Shown here in pieces: positions 45,702-56,827 of a stretch of 64,000 bases of DNA. The stretch lies in assembly GCA_964387985.1 (NCBI GenBank), contig CAYLZG010000003.1, positions 1 through 64,000 of the forward strand. Direction: 5' to 3'. This stretch comes from JALOOB01 sp964387985 (GTDB lineage Bacteria; Chloroflexota; Anaerolineae; CG2-30-64-16). Made by a program: the position numbers and the translations under genes. The notes beneath the pieces were generated by a model. The model saw only the letters and a list, made by a program, of their open reading frames with translations. It did no database searches and was not told the DNA's origin. The stretch's first letter is position 1, and every line of letters begins with the position of its first letter.

Positions 45702-45730
45702 TTGACCTGGTGCGACCGGACAGGTATCAT
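45702..45730 (+). promoter_or_regulatory. Promoter of the ABC transporter gene
   Basis: TTGACC (45702-45707), a 17-nt spacer and TATCAT (45725-45730), 36 bp ahead of the start. Confidence 0.7.
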
Positions 45731-45765
45731 GGCCCAGGGATTGCCGGCAAGAAGGGGGTGCAAGC

Positions 45766-47760
45766 ATGCACGACGGCGGGTGGTGGAGCTTCATACGCTA
45801 TGACGAGAAGGTGGACCGGCCGTCCATCAGTGGTCCGCTCCTGCGTCGCGCGCTGCGGTATGCGCAGCCGTACACGGGCAGGATAGCCCTCATTTTGGGG
45901 CTGATCCTGGTGACCACCGGACTGAACCTCATTCCTCCATTGCTCACCCGTGATCTGATCGACCGGGCACTCCCGGATCGGGACCTGAAACGGTTGACCA
46001 TGTTGGCCTTGGGCATGCTTGCCGTGCCGCTAATCACCGGGCTGCTGGGCGTCGTTCAGCGATACCTGAGCGCGACGGTGGGCGAAGGCATCATCAGCGA
46101 TTTGCGCACGGGATTGTTCCACCATCTGCATACCATGTCCTTGCGCTTCTTCACGAATACCAAGACGGGTGAGTTGATCTCGCGGCTCAATAACGATGTC
46201 ATAGGCGCCCAACGTGCAGTATCCGGCACATTCGTCGATCTGTTCACCAATGTCGTCACACTGATTAGCGCCCTCGTAATCATGTTGCGGCTGGATTGGC
46301 GGCTCACGTTGCTGGCCGCAGCGGTCCTTCCGCTCTTCCTCATCCCTGCGCGCTTGTTGGGACGCAGAGTGCGCGCCGTGGTGCGCGAGCAGATGACGCT
46401 CAACGCGGAAATGAATGCGATGATGGATGAGACGTTGAACGTCTCGGGTGCACTCCTGGTCAAGCTCTTCGGTCGCGCGGCATCCGAGGTCTCTCGTTTT
46501 CGCACGCGCGCGGAGCGGGTGCGTTGGGCAGGAGTTCACAACGCACTTCTCATGCGTTGGTTTTTCCTCACCTTGAGCCTGGTAAGCGCCGTCGGCGCGG
46601 TCGTGGTGTTCTGGGTCGGAGGTCTTTTCGTCCTCCAGGGACGCTTCACCATCGGCACCGTCATTGCGTTTACGGCTTATCTCGGCTTGCTGTATGGACC
46701 CTTGTCTGCGCTGACGAATGCACGTATGGACATCTCTACGTCTCTCGTTAGCTTCGAGCGGGTCTTTGAGGTGATGGACCTGCCCGCAGAAATCCGGGAG
46801 AGACCGGATGCGATCGCGCTGGATCAGGTTCAAGGGCATGTGCGATTTGAAGACGTCTCATTCAGCTACCAGCCGGGAGAAAACGTGCCCGGGGCAGCAG
46901 CGGCGGGCCTCAGCGAGGTGTCCCGATTCGCCTGGGGTGGTCGTGGAATGGATGTGCCGCTATCGCAGGAAGGGGGTAAGCTGGCCAGGCGCGAGACCAG
47001 GAGTGACCTGCAGGCCCCCGCAGAGAACGGCGAAGGCGATGCATTACAAGAGATGCGATGGGCGCTGCGCGATGTTTCGTTTGAGGTGAAGCCTGGCCAA
47101 CTGGCCGCACTCGTCGGGCCAAGTGGCGCCGGAAAGACGACGATCACCTATCTGCTGCCGCGCCTGTATGATCCGACCGGAGGAAGGATCAGCATTGATG
47201 GCTTTGATCTGCGCGACCTGACCTTGGATGCATTGGCCTCGCAGATCGGCATGGTAACGCAGGAAACCTATCTCTTCAACGACACCATCCGGGCGAACCT
47301 GCTGTACGCGCGGTCTGACGCGACGGATGATGAGATCGAGGACGCTTGCAGGGCTGCAAATATTCATGAGTTCATCGCGGACTTACCTGAAGGCTATGAC
47401 ACGGTCGTGGGCAATCGCGGATACCGGCTCTCGGGCGGTGAGAAGCAACGCGTGGCGATCGCGCGCGTGATCCTCAAGGATCCCCGGATACTGGTGCTGG
47501 ACGAGGCCACCTCTTCTCTCGACAGCAAGTCTGAGGCACTGATTCAAGATGCGCTCGAGCGTATCATGCATGGGCGGACCAGCCTGGTGATCGCACACCG
47601 GCTTAGCACGGTTCTGGCAGCCGACGTCATTCTGGTCCTTGAGAAGGGCCGCCTGGTTGAGCGTGGAACGCACGCGCAACTCCTGGATCAGGGCGACCTG
47701 TATGCCGCTCTGTACGAAACGCAGTTTCGCCACGCGGCAAGATCACAGCCTCAGGCATAG
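45766..47760 (+). CDS. ABC transporter, fused permease and ATPase (MsbA/exporter type)
   Basis: This 664-residue half-transporter has six transmembrane helices (about 35-330) and a C-terminal ATPase. Walker A is GPSGAGKTT, signature RLSGGEKQRVAIARV, Walker B ILVLDEATSSLD and the H-loop VIAHRLST. It should work as a homodimer exporting a lipid, drug or peptide. An insertion of about 60 residues (about 370-430, GENVPGAAAAGL through GDALQEMRW) separates the A-loop strand FEDVSFSYQPG from ALRDVSFEVKPG, which are normally adjacent. The insert has no recognisable motif. The gene has its own promoter and a terminator downstream, so it is probably monocistronic. Confidence 0.9.
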   Translation: MHDGGWWSFIRYDEKVDRPSISGPLLRRALRYAQPYTGRIALILGLILVTTGLNLIPPLLTRDLIDRALPDRDLKRLTMLALGMLAVPLITGLLGVVQRYLSATVGEGIISDLRTGLFHHLHTMSLRFFTNTKTGELISRLNNDVIGAQRAVSGTFVDLFTNVVTLISALVIMLRLDWRLTLLAAAVLPLFLIPARLLGRRVRAVVREQMTLNAEMNAMMDETLNVSGALLVKLFGRAASEVSRFRTRAERVRWAGVHNALLMRWFFLTLSLVSAVGAVVVFWVGGLFVLQGRFTIGTVIAFTAYLGLLYGPLSALTNARMDISTSLVSFERVFEVMDLPAEIRERPDAIALDQVQGHVRFEDVSFSYQPGENVPGAAAAGLSEVSRFAWGGRGMDVPLSQEGGKLARRETRSDLQAPAENGEGDALQEMRWALRDVSFEVKPGQLAALVGPSGAGKTTITYLLPRLYDPTGGRISIDGFDLRDLTLDALASQIGMVTQETYLFNDTIRANLLYARSDATDDEIEDACRAANIHEFIADLPEGYDTVVGNRGYRLSGGEKQRVAIARVILKDPRILVLDEATSSLDSKSEALIQDALERIMHGRTSLVIAHRLSTVLAADVILVLEKGRLVERGTHAQLLDQGDLYAALYETQFRHAARSQPQA

Positions 47761-47790
47761 CATGGCGCACAGTCACATCTCGGAAATGAA

Positions 47791-47829
47791 AAGGACCAGG
47801 TCTCTCCGAAAGGAGGACCTGGTCTTTTT
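47791..47829. terminator. Bidirectional terminator between the ABC and zinc-ribbon genes
   Basis: GACCAGGTC (47794-47802) pairs with GACCTGGTC (47816-47824). Inner CTCC/GGAG pairs extend it, and T-runs lie on both sides. Confidence 0.8.
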
Positions 47830-47866
47830 GGTAACGTGGCAATCCCGGGAGGGATCAGCCTGCCAA

Positions 47867-48025
47867 CTACTTGGACTTCTTCGCTGCCAGGAATCGCGTG
47901 ACCTTGGTGCCGCACGTCGGGCAGACGCCCTGTACCATCTGGCGTCCGTTCGGGGTCTTCTTGACCTCGCCGTCCTTGACCTGCCGCTTCTCGCGGCACT
48001 TCACACAGTAGCCTTCGAATTCCAT
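47867..48025 (-). CDS. DUF5679-type small zinc-ribbon protein
   Basis: This 52-residue basic protein has two zinc knuckles, CVKC (8-11) and CPTC, joined by KKTPNGRQMVQGV. It matches the short DUF5679 family, whose function is not known. I chose MEFEGYCVKC at 48025 because AGGGAG precedes it; the longer frame has no family sequence. It is monocistronic, opposite the ABC transporter, with the bidirectional terminator between them. A role in RNA or ribosome binding is possible from the composition, but there is no direct evidence. Confidence 0.8.
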   Translation of the reverse strand: MEFEGYCVKCREKRQVKDGEVKKTPNGRQMVQGVCPTCGTKVTRFLAAKKSK

Positions 48026-48169
48026 TGTTTGTCTCCCTGTTTGGTCTGAAGCTAGTGGAACTGCAAACACCCCCATAGCATGTACGAGAATGAGCGTCGT
48101 TTACTGCGTTTGTGCTTACAATCGAAGCATCAATTCCTCACTTGCAGCCCGGACGGGCATTAATCCGGT

Positions 48170-48198
48170 TTGGTCTCGCGGCTGCCTCGTGCTACAAT
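48170..48198 (+). promoter_or_regulatory. Promoter of glnS-bacterioferritin
   Basis: TTGGTC (48170-48175), a 17-nt spacer and TACAAT (48193-48198), 82 bp ahead of glnS. A small GCTTG/CAAGC hairpin (48208-48231) lies in the leader. Confidence 0.65.
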
Positions 48199-48279
48199 CA
48201 CGGCGGCTTGCCCCGCTAGAGCGGCAAGCGTATCATCGAGCATCTCGCTGAGTGCAGCTGTTCGTGCAAGGTTTGTTCC

Positions 48280-49968
<1,689 letters not shown>

Positions 49969-49981
49969 TAAAGGAGCTACC

Positions 49982-50449
49982 ATGAAGGGCAACACAGAGA
50001 TCATCGCAACACTCAACATCCTGCTCGCCGACGAGCTCACCGCTATCAATCAGTACATTGTGCATTCCGAGATGTGCGCAGACTGGGGATACGGTGAACT
50101 GCACGAGGCGATTGAAAAGCGGGCGATCACCGAGATGGGCCATGCGGAGAAGCTGATTGGCCGCGTCCTGTTCCTTGAGGGCAAACCGGTCGTCAGCGAA
50201 CTCAATGCGATCCATATCGGTGGTGCAGTCCCGGAGCAGTTCAAGCATGACCTGGCTGCGGAACTGGGCGCTGTGAGCCTGTACAACAAGGGCATCCGGC
50301 AGGCTGTCGAGGTGGGTGATAACGGCACCCGGCTACTACTCGAGAGCATCCTGGCGGATGAAGAAGAGCATGTCGACTGGCTGGAGGCCCGTCTGGAGCA
50401 AATCGAGCAGATGGGCATCCAGAATTACCTGGTCGAACAATCGGATTGA
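49982..50449 (+). CDS. bfr: Bacterioferritin
   Basis: Bacterioferritin forms a 24-mer that oxidises and stores iron. The 155-residue four-helix protein has the di-iron ligands Glu18, Glu51, His54, Glu94, Glu127 and His130 in the expected positions. The heme-binding Met52 (AITEMGHAEKL) is present, so it should bind heme at subunit interfaces. Start at 49982 with AAAGGAG upstream, 13 nt after glnS, with a strong terminator downstream. Iron storage fits with the iron-sulfur cluster operon elsewhere in the window; the pairing with glnS looks coincidental. Confidence 0.92.
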   Translation: MKGNTEIIATLNILLADELTAINQYIVHSEMCADWGYGELHEAIEKRAITEMGHAEKLIGRVLFLEGKPVVSELNAIHIGGAVPEQFKHDLAAELGAVSLYNKGIRQAVEVGDNGTRLLLESILADEEEHVDWLEARLEQIEQMGIQNYLVEQSD

Positions 50450-50461
50450 TGCCGCAGTAAG

Positions 50462-50497
50462 GAGGGCCGGGCATTTTTCGCCCGGCCCTCGCTTTTT
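50462..50497. terminator. Terminator between bfr and glnE
   Basis: GAGGGCCGGGC (50462-50472) pairs perfectly with GCCCGGCCCTC (50480-50490), with GCTTTTT after it on the plus strand. It serves bfr and closes against the convergent glnE end. Confidence 0.85.
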
Positions 50498-53400
50498 AAG
50501 CGGACAACAGCCGTCCCTCCAACCGCTGCACCCACCCCATGTGTTCGTTCAGTGCCACACCCAGGCGTCCGGGATCGTGCCCGTATCCCAGGCGCCGGGC
50601 CAGGAAGCCGAACTCCTCGCTTTCAGGAGGCGGGACAGTCAGATCCTTGTTGTTTCCGCGCACCATCCGCAGCGCATTGATCAGGTTCTGAAGGAAGTTG
50701 AGCGCCTCGCTCAGTCGCGCCGCGTTCTCCGCCGAGACCGCCCCTACCTGTGCAAGCGCTTTGATGGCTTGTGCAGTGTTGGTGTTGCGCACATCCGGAT
50801 GGCGGTGACCGTGCGTGATCTGAAGGCCCTGAACGATGTACTCCAGGTCGACGATGCCGCCCTTGCTGAACTTCGCGTTGATGCGGCCGGCCTCCACAAG
50901 ATGGCGCAATTGGCGCTCGCGCATCGCGCGCATCGCTGCCACATCGAAAGGCTCCCCCCGATAGAGGAAAGCATCACGCAGAGCCTCCAGGTCCTGGCCG
51001 AGCCCGGCATCACCCGAAATGGGACGTAATTTCACCAGTGCCTGCCGCTCGTAGGGCCAGGCGGGACCTGAGGGTGAGAAGTAGCGGCGAAATGCGTCCA
51101 GAGACACAGCCAGGCTGCCTGCCTTTCCGTAGGGGCGCAGCTGCAGGTCGATCTGGAAGATGCCTTCGCGACGTGCCCGAATCGCGCGCGTCACTTCCAC
51201 GACCAGTTTCTCGAAGAATTCGGGCGATGGGATGGTGCGCGGACCAGTTGTCTCGCCCGATCCGTCAAACACGAACATCAGCTCGATGTCCGAGGCGAAC
51301 CCTAACTCGCGACCGCCGCATTTGCCCAGGGCTGCCAGAACGAAGCGTGCGGGACGACCCTCCTGGTCTTCCGGAGTACCGTGCAGAGCGACCAGGCCGC
51401 GCCGGGCCTGTTCGCATGCCGCTGCAAGGACGACCTCCGCCAGATCTGTCAGCTCTGCGGAAAAACCCGTGTAGCTCTCCACCTGGCCCAGGATATGCCG
51501 CATATCGATGCGAAACATCTCGCGGTCTTTGAACTCATTCAGCTGATCTTGCCAGGCAGGCCCGCGCAACACGGCTTCAAGCTCAGAAGCCAACTCCTGC
51601 CGGCTTCTGGCTCTTTGCAGCGACTCCACATCCCGCACGACCGGGAAGAGATTCTCATACTGCATGCGCAGAAAATCATCCCACAGGAACTCGGATACGC
51701 CCAGCAGACGGGCCAGCGCGTAGAGGACCTCCGGACGTTCCAGCGAGGCGAGCTCGTCAGGCCACGATGGGCGGCCAAAGAGCTCCCCCAGGTATTCGTG
51801 AAAGTGAAGCAGGGCCGATTCCGGGTTGGGCGATCGCGGGAGCAGGTGGGTGAAGTGCTTGATCAGAACGGTGGCCGAGCGCAGTTCGCGCTGGCGCGCA
51901 TCGGCCTTGATCTTGTCCCCGTTGGCATCGGTCACGAAGAGCGTATCGCGCACGCGGCTCCCTGTCGAGATAACGAAGACCTGCGCAATGTGCACTCCCG
52001 AGAGTGCAAGCGCGTTCGTGAACTCATACAGAAAGCCGGGCGTGTCTGGCGCACTGATCTGCAAGACTGTGTACCGGTCGGACGCCTCGTTATCGATCTC
52101 GATGTCGATCGGTGGCAGCGTTGGCGCCTCAGGCTCGCGCAAGCGCAGCGCCGCTGCAACGCGTTTGGCCAGCTCACCCTGGGCCGACCGTGGTTGGCCC
52201 TGTTGCAGGTGCCGGATCAGTTTGAGCAGATCCGAAGCATAGTCGTGCCACACAAGTGCACCGGGTGCAGCACCGACCGGCTCGACGGTGAACACGTCGA
52301 CGATCTTGCGGTGGCCAAGTGTCTCGGTGGTCTGTTCATAGGTATAGACATAACCATCAACGATGGTGAACCCATAAGCGAACATCAGCCCGCAGATCAG
52401 GGACAATTCACCCAGGTAATCATATCCGACGATCGTCACCCGCGTCCTCCCCCGATCGAGAGGGGTCGCATCCACTATGACCGGGTGCTCCTGGTCCAGG
52501 CGCGCGGCCATGACTGCGTGGCGCTCGATCTCGATGGGGTCAAAGGTGGCGGCATAGGAGGGGACCAGGCGGGCCATATGCTGCCGGGCGGCAGCTGAGG
52601 GCGCGTCTTTGTGTTCCAGCATCGTCGCTATACCTCCTGCGCTCAGGCCTTCGCCGGTGAGGGCCTCACCCATGAGGGCCTCACCCATGAGGGCCTCACC
52701 TGTGAGGGCCGCAAAGCTGTGAGATGGTTCGGAGTCGGACTGGTTGACGCTGGCCAGGTGGCGCAAATAGACGGCGCGTACTGCTGACGCGTGCTGTTCA
52801 TATCGGGCGACAAACTCCGAGGCCGCGTTGGGACCCGCATAGCCCAGGCGCCTTGCCAGGTAGCGCAGATCGGCTGGGTTTGCGGGCAGTGTGTGGGTCT
52901 GGCGGTATTCGAGCAACTGCAAATAGTGCTCCACGGTGCGCAGAAAAGTGTAGCCCTCTGTGAGGATGCGATGCTCCCCGAGTGTGAGCAATCTTCGTTC
53001 TGCCAGCCGGTTCATCGCCTCTAAGGTGTTGCCGGTGCGCAACTCTTCGTCCCGGGTACCATGCGCCAGCTGGAGATACTGAACGACGAATTCTGCGTCA
53101 CGGATGGAGCCTTCACCCAGCTTTACCTCGCCCCAGGTGCGTCCTGCCTGCCGCAGATAGGACTCGGTCTGCTGCTTCATTGCGTGCACTTCTAGTCGCA
53201 CGGCCTCTGCGCCTGAAGCAAAGAGAAGCGGCTCAACTTGACTCAAGAATGCGTGCCCGAGACCCAAGTCACCGGCCGCGGGTCGCCCGCGCAGCAGGGC
53301 TTGTTTCTCCCATAAACGGGCGTTTTCCCGGAGATATCGCAGGTAACCGGCCACAGTTGGCGTCAATGGCCCCACCCGGCCCCAGGGTCGCAGGCGCATA

Positions 53401-54134
53401 TCGACGCGATAGAGAAAGCCTTCGCCGGTGGGCTCGCATAACGCTTTGATCAGTCGCTCTCCCAACTTGTGCCACTTTTCGGTCTGATCGTCCCCATTCC
53501 CCTGGCATAGGAAGAGCAGGTCGATATCGGAGCTGTAGTTCAGCTCGTCCCCGCCTAGCTTCCCCATGGCCACTACTACGAAGCCGTCCGGAGAGATGTC
53601 AAGCTGCCCAGCGACGATCTCGAGCGCGGTTTGGATCACGCTGTCGGCCAGACGTGACAGCTGCCTGGTCACCGATCCCAACTCGATCAGGCCGGCCAGG
53701 TCTGCCGCGCCGATCCGCAGCATTTCACGTTGCTCGTATCGCCTGAGAGCATCGAGCGCAGCGGCGTCACCGTCTTTGCCTATTAGCCACGGGTCCGTTG
53801 TGTTGCGCGCTTCTGCGCGTAGCCAGCCAGCAGACTTTATTTGTGCGAGGCCGCCATGTTGGGAGAGCAGCGCAACATACCCGGGATTTCGGAGGAGGAT
53901 TTCGGTGAGATACTGTGAGCTGGACAGCAGGGCGATGAGTGTCTGAAGTGTGTGTATATCGTCGGTCAGGTTTCGAAGGAGCTCGGATGGGTCGTCGACG
54001 GCGGAGAGCAGCCTGTCGAGATTAACTCGCGCGCGTTGGGGACTGGGAGCCCGCGCGAGCGCGCTTTCGATCACGGAATCGCGGTCGTTCACGAAGGCAT
54101 CTACCCATCCTTGCGTCTCCGACCCTAGAGCCAT
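50496..54134 (-). CDS. glnE: GlnE-type adenylyltransferase with two central ACT domains
   Basis: GlnE adenylylates and deadenylylates glutamine synthetase in nitrogen control. The 1212-residue protein has two nucleotidyltransferase cores: MGKLGGDELNYSSDIDLLF (190-208) and LGKCGGRELGFASDIELMF (936-954), each with the expected G-G-E-S-D-x-D/E pattern. Between them, residues about 563-625 and 685-755 form two ACT domains. The second reads YTVLQISAPDTPGFLYEFTN and VFVISTGSRVRDTLFVTD, the style of GlnD, where ACT domains bind glutamine. E. coli GlnE is 946 residues and has no ACT domains as far as I know. I chose MALGSETQGW at 54134, right after the previous stop. An EALMG tandem repeat lies at 478-497. 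Confidence 0.85.
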   Translation of the reverse strand: MALGSETQGWVDAFVNDRDSVIESALARAPSPQRARVNLDRLLSAVDDPSELLRNLTDDIHTLQTLIALLSSSQYLTEILLRNPGYVALLSQHGGLAQIKSAGWLRAEARNTTDPWLIGKDGDAAALDALRRYEQREMLRIGAADLAGLIELGSVTRQLSRLADSVIQTALEIVAGQLDISPDGFVVVAMGKLGGDELNYSSDIDLLFLCQGNGDDQTEKWHKLGERLIKALCEPTGEGFLYRVDMRLRPWGRVGPLTPTVAGYLRYLRENARLWEKQALLRGRPAAGDLGLGHAFLSQVEPLLFASGAEAVRLEVHAMKQQTESYLRQAGRTWGEVKLGEGSIRDAEFVVQYLQLAHGTRDEELRTGNTLEAMNRLAERRLLTLGEHRILTEGYTFLRTVEHYLQLLEYRQTHTLPANPADLRYLARRLGYAGPNAASEFVARYEQHASAVRAVYLRHLASVNQSDSEPSHSFAALTGEALMGEALMGEALTGEGLSAGGIATMLEHKDAPSAAARQHMARLVPSYAATFDPIEIERHAVMAARLDQEHPVIVDATPLDRGRTRVTIVGYDYLGELSLICGLMFAYGFTIVDGYVYTYEQTTETLGHRKIVDVFTVEPVGAAPGALVWHDYASDLLKLIRHLQQGQPRSAQGELAKRVAAALRLREPEAPTLPPIDIEIDNEASDRYTVLQISAPDTPGFLYEFTNALALSGVHIAQVFVISTGSRVRDTLFVTDANGDKIKADARQRELRSATVLIKHFTHLLPRSPNPESALLHFHEYLGELFGRPSWPDELASLERPEVLYALARLLGVSEFLWDDFLRMQYENLFPVVRDVESLQRARSRQELASELEAVLRGPAWQDQLNEFKDREMFRIDMRHILGQVESYTGFSAELTDLAEVVLAAACEQARRGLVALHGTPEDQEGRPARFVLAALGKCGGRELGFASDIELMFVFDGSGETTGPRTIPSPEFFEKLVVEVTRAIRARREGIFQIDLQLRPYGKAGSLAVSLDAFRRYFSPSGPAWPYERQALVKLRPISGDAGLGQDLEALRDAFLYRGEPFDVAAMRAMRERQLRHLVEAGRINAKFSKGGIVDLEYIVQGLQITHGHRHPDVRNTNTAQAIKALAQVGAVSAENAARLSEALNFLQNLINALRMVRGNNKDLTVPPPESEEFGFLARRLGYGHDPGRLGVALNEHMGWVQRLEGRLLSA
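52655..52715. repeat. 15-bp tandem repeat inside glnE
   Basis: About four copies of a 15-bp unit (GGGCCTCACCCATGA and variants) encode repeated EALMG/EALTG pentapeptides at residues about 478-497. The repeats are in frame, so the length of the linker can vary without breaking the gene. Confidence 0.8.
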
Positions 54135-54135
54135 T

Positions 54136-54747
54136 TCACGGTTCGCCCTGCGCGGAGGCTTCAATCCCCAGCGTCTGCCCGCAGCCGGGGCAGAATCTAT
54201 CCTCAGCGAGATGGGGATGGCCACAAGCCTGACACGCAAAGGCGGCAGTCGCCTGGCGTGCAGGCGCGTCAGGCAGCGGGACGCCGCAGCCACCACAGAA
54301 TCGATCTTCCGGCGCGGAGGGATTGCCGCACTTAGGACAAGTCCGGGCACCACCCTCCTCGCTGCGGCCGGTCATTCCCGCGCGCGACAGGGCCTGCTTC
54401 CGCGTGTCAATCGCCTTTTCCACAACACCCTCGAGGCTGCTATCGGCTTCTTGCTCCCATTCGTCAAGTGCTCGCAAACATGCGGCGGCGTTGCGTTTCA
54501 GATGCGCCTCAAACGCGATGAAGTCCTCGTCGGTGATCTTGCCGACTCGGTGATCGAAGCTCAACTCGCGCAAGGCCTGAAACGCCGCGTCCCGGTCTGC
54601 CATCAAATCGTCGAGTCGCTCTTGCTCAAGGGTGAGGGGGGGTGGCGCGGACACACGCCTGGCGTGTTGCAGGATGGGCAGCGCGACCAGGTAAAACGCG
54701 CCGCCGATGAGGATCGCGGCCAAGATTATAAAGACCATCGGATTCAT
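54136..54747 (-). CDS. Membrane zinc-ribbon protein with CcmI-like segment
   Basis: This 203-residue protein starts with one transmembrane helix (MVFIILAAILIGGAFYLVALPIL). A coiled segment (LDDLMADRDAAFQALRELSFDHRVGKITDEDFIAFEAHLKR) is similar in style to the CcmI N-terminal region of cytochrome c maturation. Two zinc ribbons follow, CPKCG..CGGCG and CQACG..CPGCG. It is 8 nt downstream of ccmF and 1 nt before glnE, so it probably belongs to the ccm operon. A heme-lyase accessory role is inferred from neighbours and the CcmI-like segment. The zinc ribbons are unusual for that role. Confidence 0.7.
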   Translation of the reverse strand: MNPMVFIILAAILIGGAFYLVALPILQHARRVSAPPPLTLEQERLDDLMADRDAAFQALRELSFDHRVGKITDEDFIAFEAHLKRNAAACLRALDEWEQEADSSLEGVVEKAIDTRKQALSRAGMTGRSEEGGARTCPKCGNPSAPEDRFCGGCGVPLPDAPARQATAAFACQACGHPHLAEDRFCPGCGQTLGIEASAQGEP

Positions 54748-54755
54748 TCAGACAC

Positions 54756-56782
54756 TCATACCGGTTGTGCGCCTTCAGGTACGCGTCGGATTGCTTCAAC
54801 GACAACAGCCTGGCGTCGTGGCCACGCAGAGATCAGCACGCCCAGCATCCTGATCAGGCCACCGATCCACANNNNNNNNNNNNNNNNNNGGTCTCACCTC
54901 CGTTGCCCCAGCCGGCAAGCACCACGTAGACATCCTCGAGGAGGCCGGGCCGCAGTCCCACCTCGGACATTGGCTGCTCCTGGTTCTTATTGTAGATCAG
55001 TTTCTTGGGTGTGATGGTGCCGATACTGCGCCCGTCGCGGGAGATGGCCATCGGCGAGGTGAACTCCGTGTAGTTTGGGCCGCGCGCCGCGTCCAGCTGG
55101 CTGTATGTCAGCGTGTAGTTTGCCACTGTGATGGTTTCGCCTGGACGCAGGTTCGCTTCCCCTTCGCTCTGGTAGAATTCGTTGCCGATGATGCCGAGCG
55201 CAATCAGCAGCACACCGATGTGGACGATGTACCCACCATAGCGCCGGCCATTCCGGCGGATCAGGTTGATCAGCGCCTGGGGCAGCGGTTCATGTGTCGT
55301 GTGCATGCGGGCCCGGACACCACGTACATACTCCTGAACGATGCCGGTGAACACAAAGGCCAGGATCGCGATGCCGACGAAGCCTGCCGTAGAACGATTC
55401 CCTAACAGGAACAGAACTGGCACCGTGACCAGACCGGCAATGATCGGAAGGATGAAATTACGGCGCAGGGTCTCGGGCCCTGAACGGCGCCATGCAAGCA
55501 GCGGGGCGACACCCATCAGAATCAACAGGGCGACGAAGATCGGACCGTTCACTCGCATGAAATAGGGCGCATTCAGCGATATCTTGTCGCCCGTGACCAG
55601 TTCCGAGATTGTTGGGAAGATGGTTCCCAGGAACGTGGCTGCCATGATCAGGACGAAGACGACGTTCTGCGTCAGAAAGCTCGTCTCGCGAGAGAGCACC
55701 GCATCCAGGCTGTTCTCGCTCTTTAGCTGTGGCAGCCGCCACGCCAGCAGGCCGATAAAAGCCAGCGATGTCACAATGATGAACGCTGCGAACATGGGCC
55801 CCACGGCAGAGAGCGCAAAGGAGTGGACGGATTGAACGACGCCCGACCGGGTGAGGAACGTCCCGATCAACGTGAGTTCCCACGTCAGCCCGATGAGCAC
55901 CATGTTCCAGACTTTCAGCATGCCCCGACGCTCCTGGATCATGATACTGTGAATGAACGCGGTTGCTGTCAACCAGGGCAGGAACGAAGCATTTTCCACC
56001 GGATCCCACGCCCAGTAGCCGCCCCATCCCAATTCGATGTAAGCCCATTGCGAACCGAGCAGGATGCCCAGTGTGAGGAAAGCCCACGGGGCAAGCGCCC
56101 ACTTACGGATGAGCCTGATCCAGGTGTTGCTGAGCTGGCCTGTGATCAGTGCGGCCACTGCGAAGGCAAAGGGCACCGTCATGCCAACGAATCCGAGGTA
56201 CAGCGCCACGGGATGGATGATCATCCAGTAGTTTTGCAGCTGGGGATTCAGGCCCTGGCCATCCGACGGAATGAGAGCAGTCGTGCCTGCAGGCTGAAAG
56301 ACAGCCGTCACGATCTGTCCAGTACGATCCTGCCACAGCCGGCTGAACGGATTCTCTGCGAACAGCAGCAGGCTCATGAAGAAGCCGATGTACAGCAGCA
56401 GGACTGCGTTCACCCAGGGCTTGAGGCTGGCTTGCTCCTTGCGGAAGAACCAGGTGGCAGACACGGCCATGATCGAGGCGAGAAGACTCCAGAAAAGGAG
56501 CGAGCCTGCCTGTCCTCCCCAGAGCGCCGAAATCTTGTAGAGGGTCGGCAGTGCGCGCTCGCTGTGGGTGGCCACAAACTCGACCTGAAACTCATTGGTC
56601 AGCAGCGCGCGCCACATGAGCAGGGCTGCGATCAGCACCAGGCCGCTAACGACGTAGACCGCATTCCGTCCGCTGGCAATCAGCTCGAGCCGGTTATTCC
56701 GGGCACCCAATATGGACACCGCGATGCCGTAGATTGACACCATGAACGCCAGCACAAGGGCGATGTATCCGAGATCAGTCAT
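54756..56782 (-). CDS. ccmF: Cytochrome c heme lyase subunit CcmF, interrupted by an assembly gap
   Basis: CcmF is the integral membrane heme lyase that joins heme to apocytochrome c outside the membrane. About 14 helices are visible, with the WWD motif WGGYWAWDPVENASFLPW and the conserved NYWMIIHPVALYLGF and FLTRSGVVQSVHSFA. The frame reaches an 18-N gap (54872-54889) after VYVVLAGWGNGGET. On the other side, WIGGLIRMLGVLISAWPRRQAVV is the expected CcmF C terminus, ending at the stop at 54756. The two sides are in different frames across 18 N, so the N count is a placeholder. Judging from the family, about 14 codons are missing. Confidence 0.9.
54872..54889. other. Assembly gap (18 N)
   Basis: Unresolved bases inside the ccmF 3' end. 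The flanking frames differ, so the true length is not 18. Confidence 0.98.
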
Positions 56783-56827
56783 GATCGTAACACTCCAGCA
56801 AGTACGGGGACATCCGGCACGGCGCCC

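Noticed and set aside
53950..55014. Plus-strand open frame across glnE, the zinc-ribbon gene and the gap
   Set aside because: It is opposite to three genes with clear motifs, is Arg/Ser/Gly rich, and runs through the N stretch.
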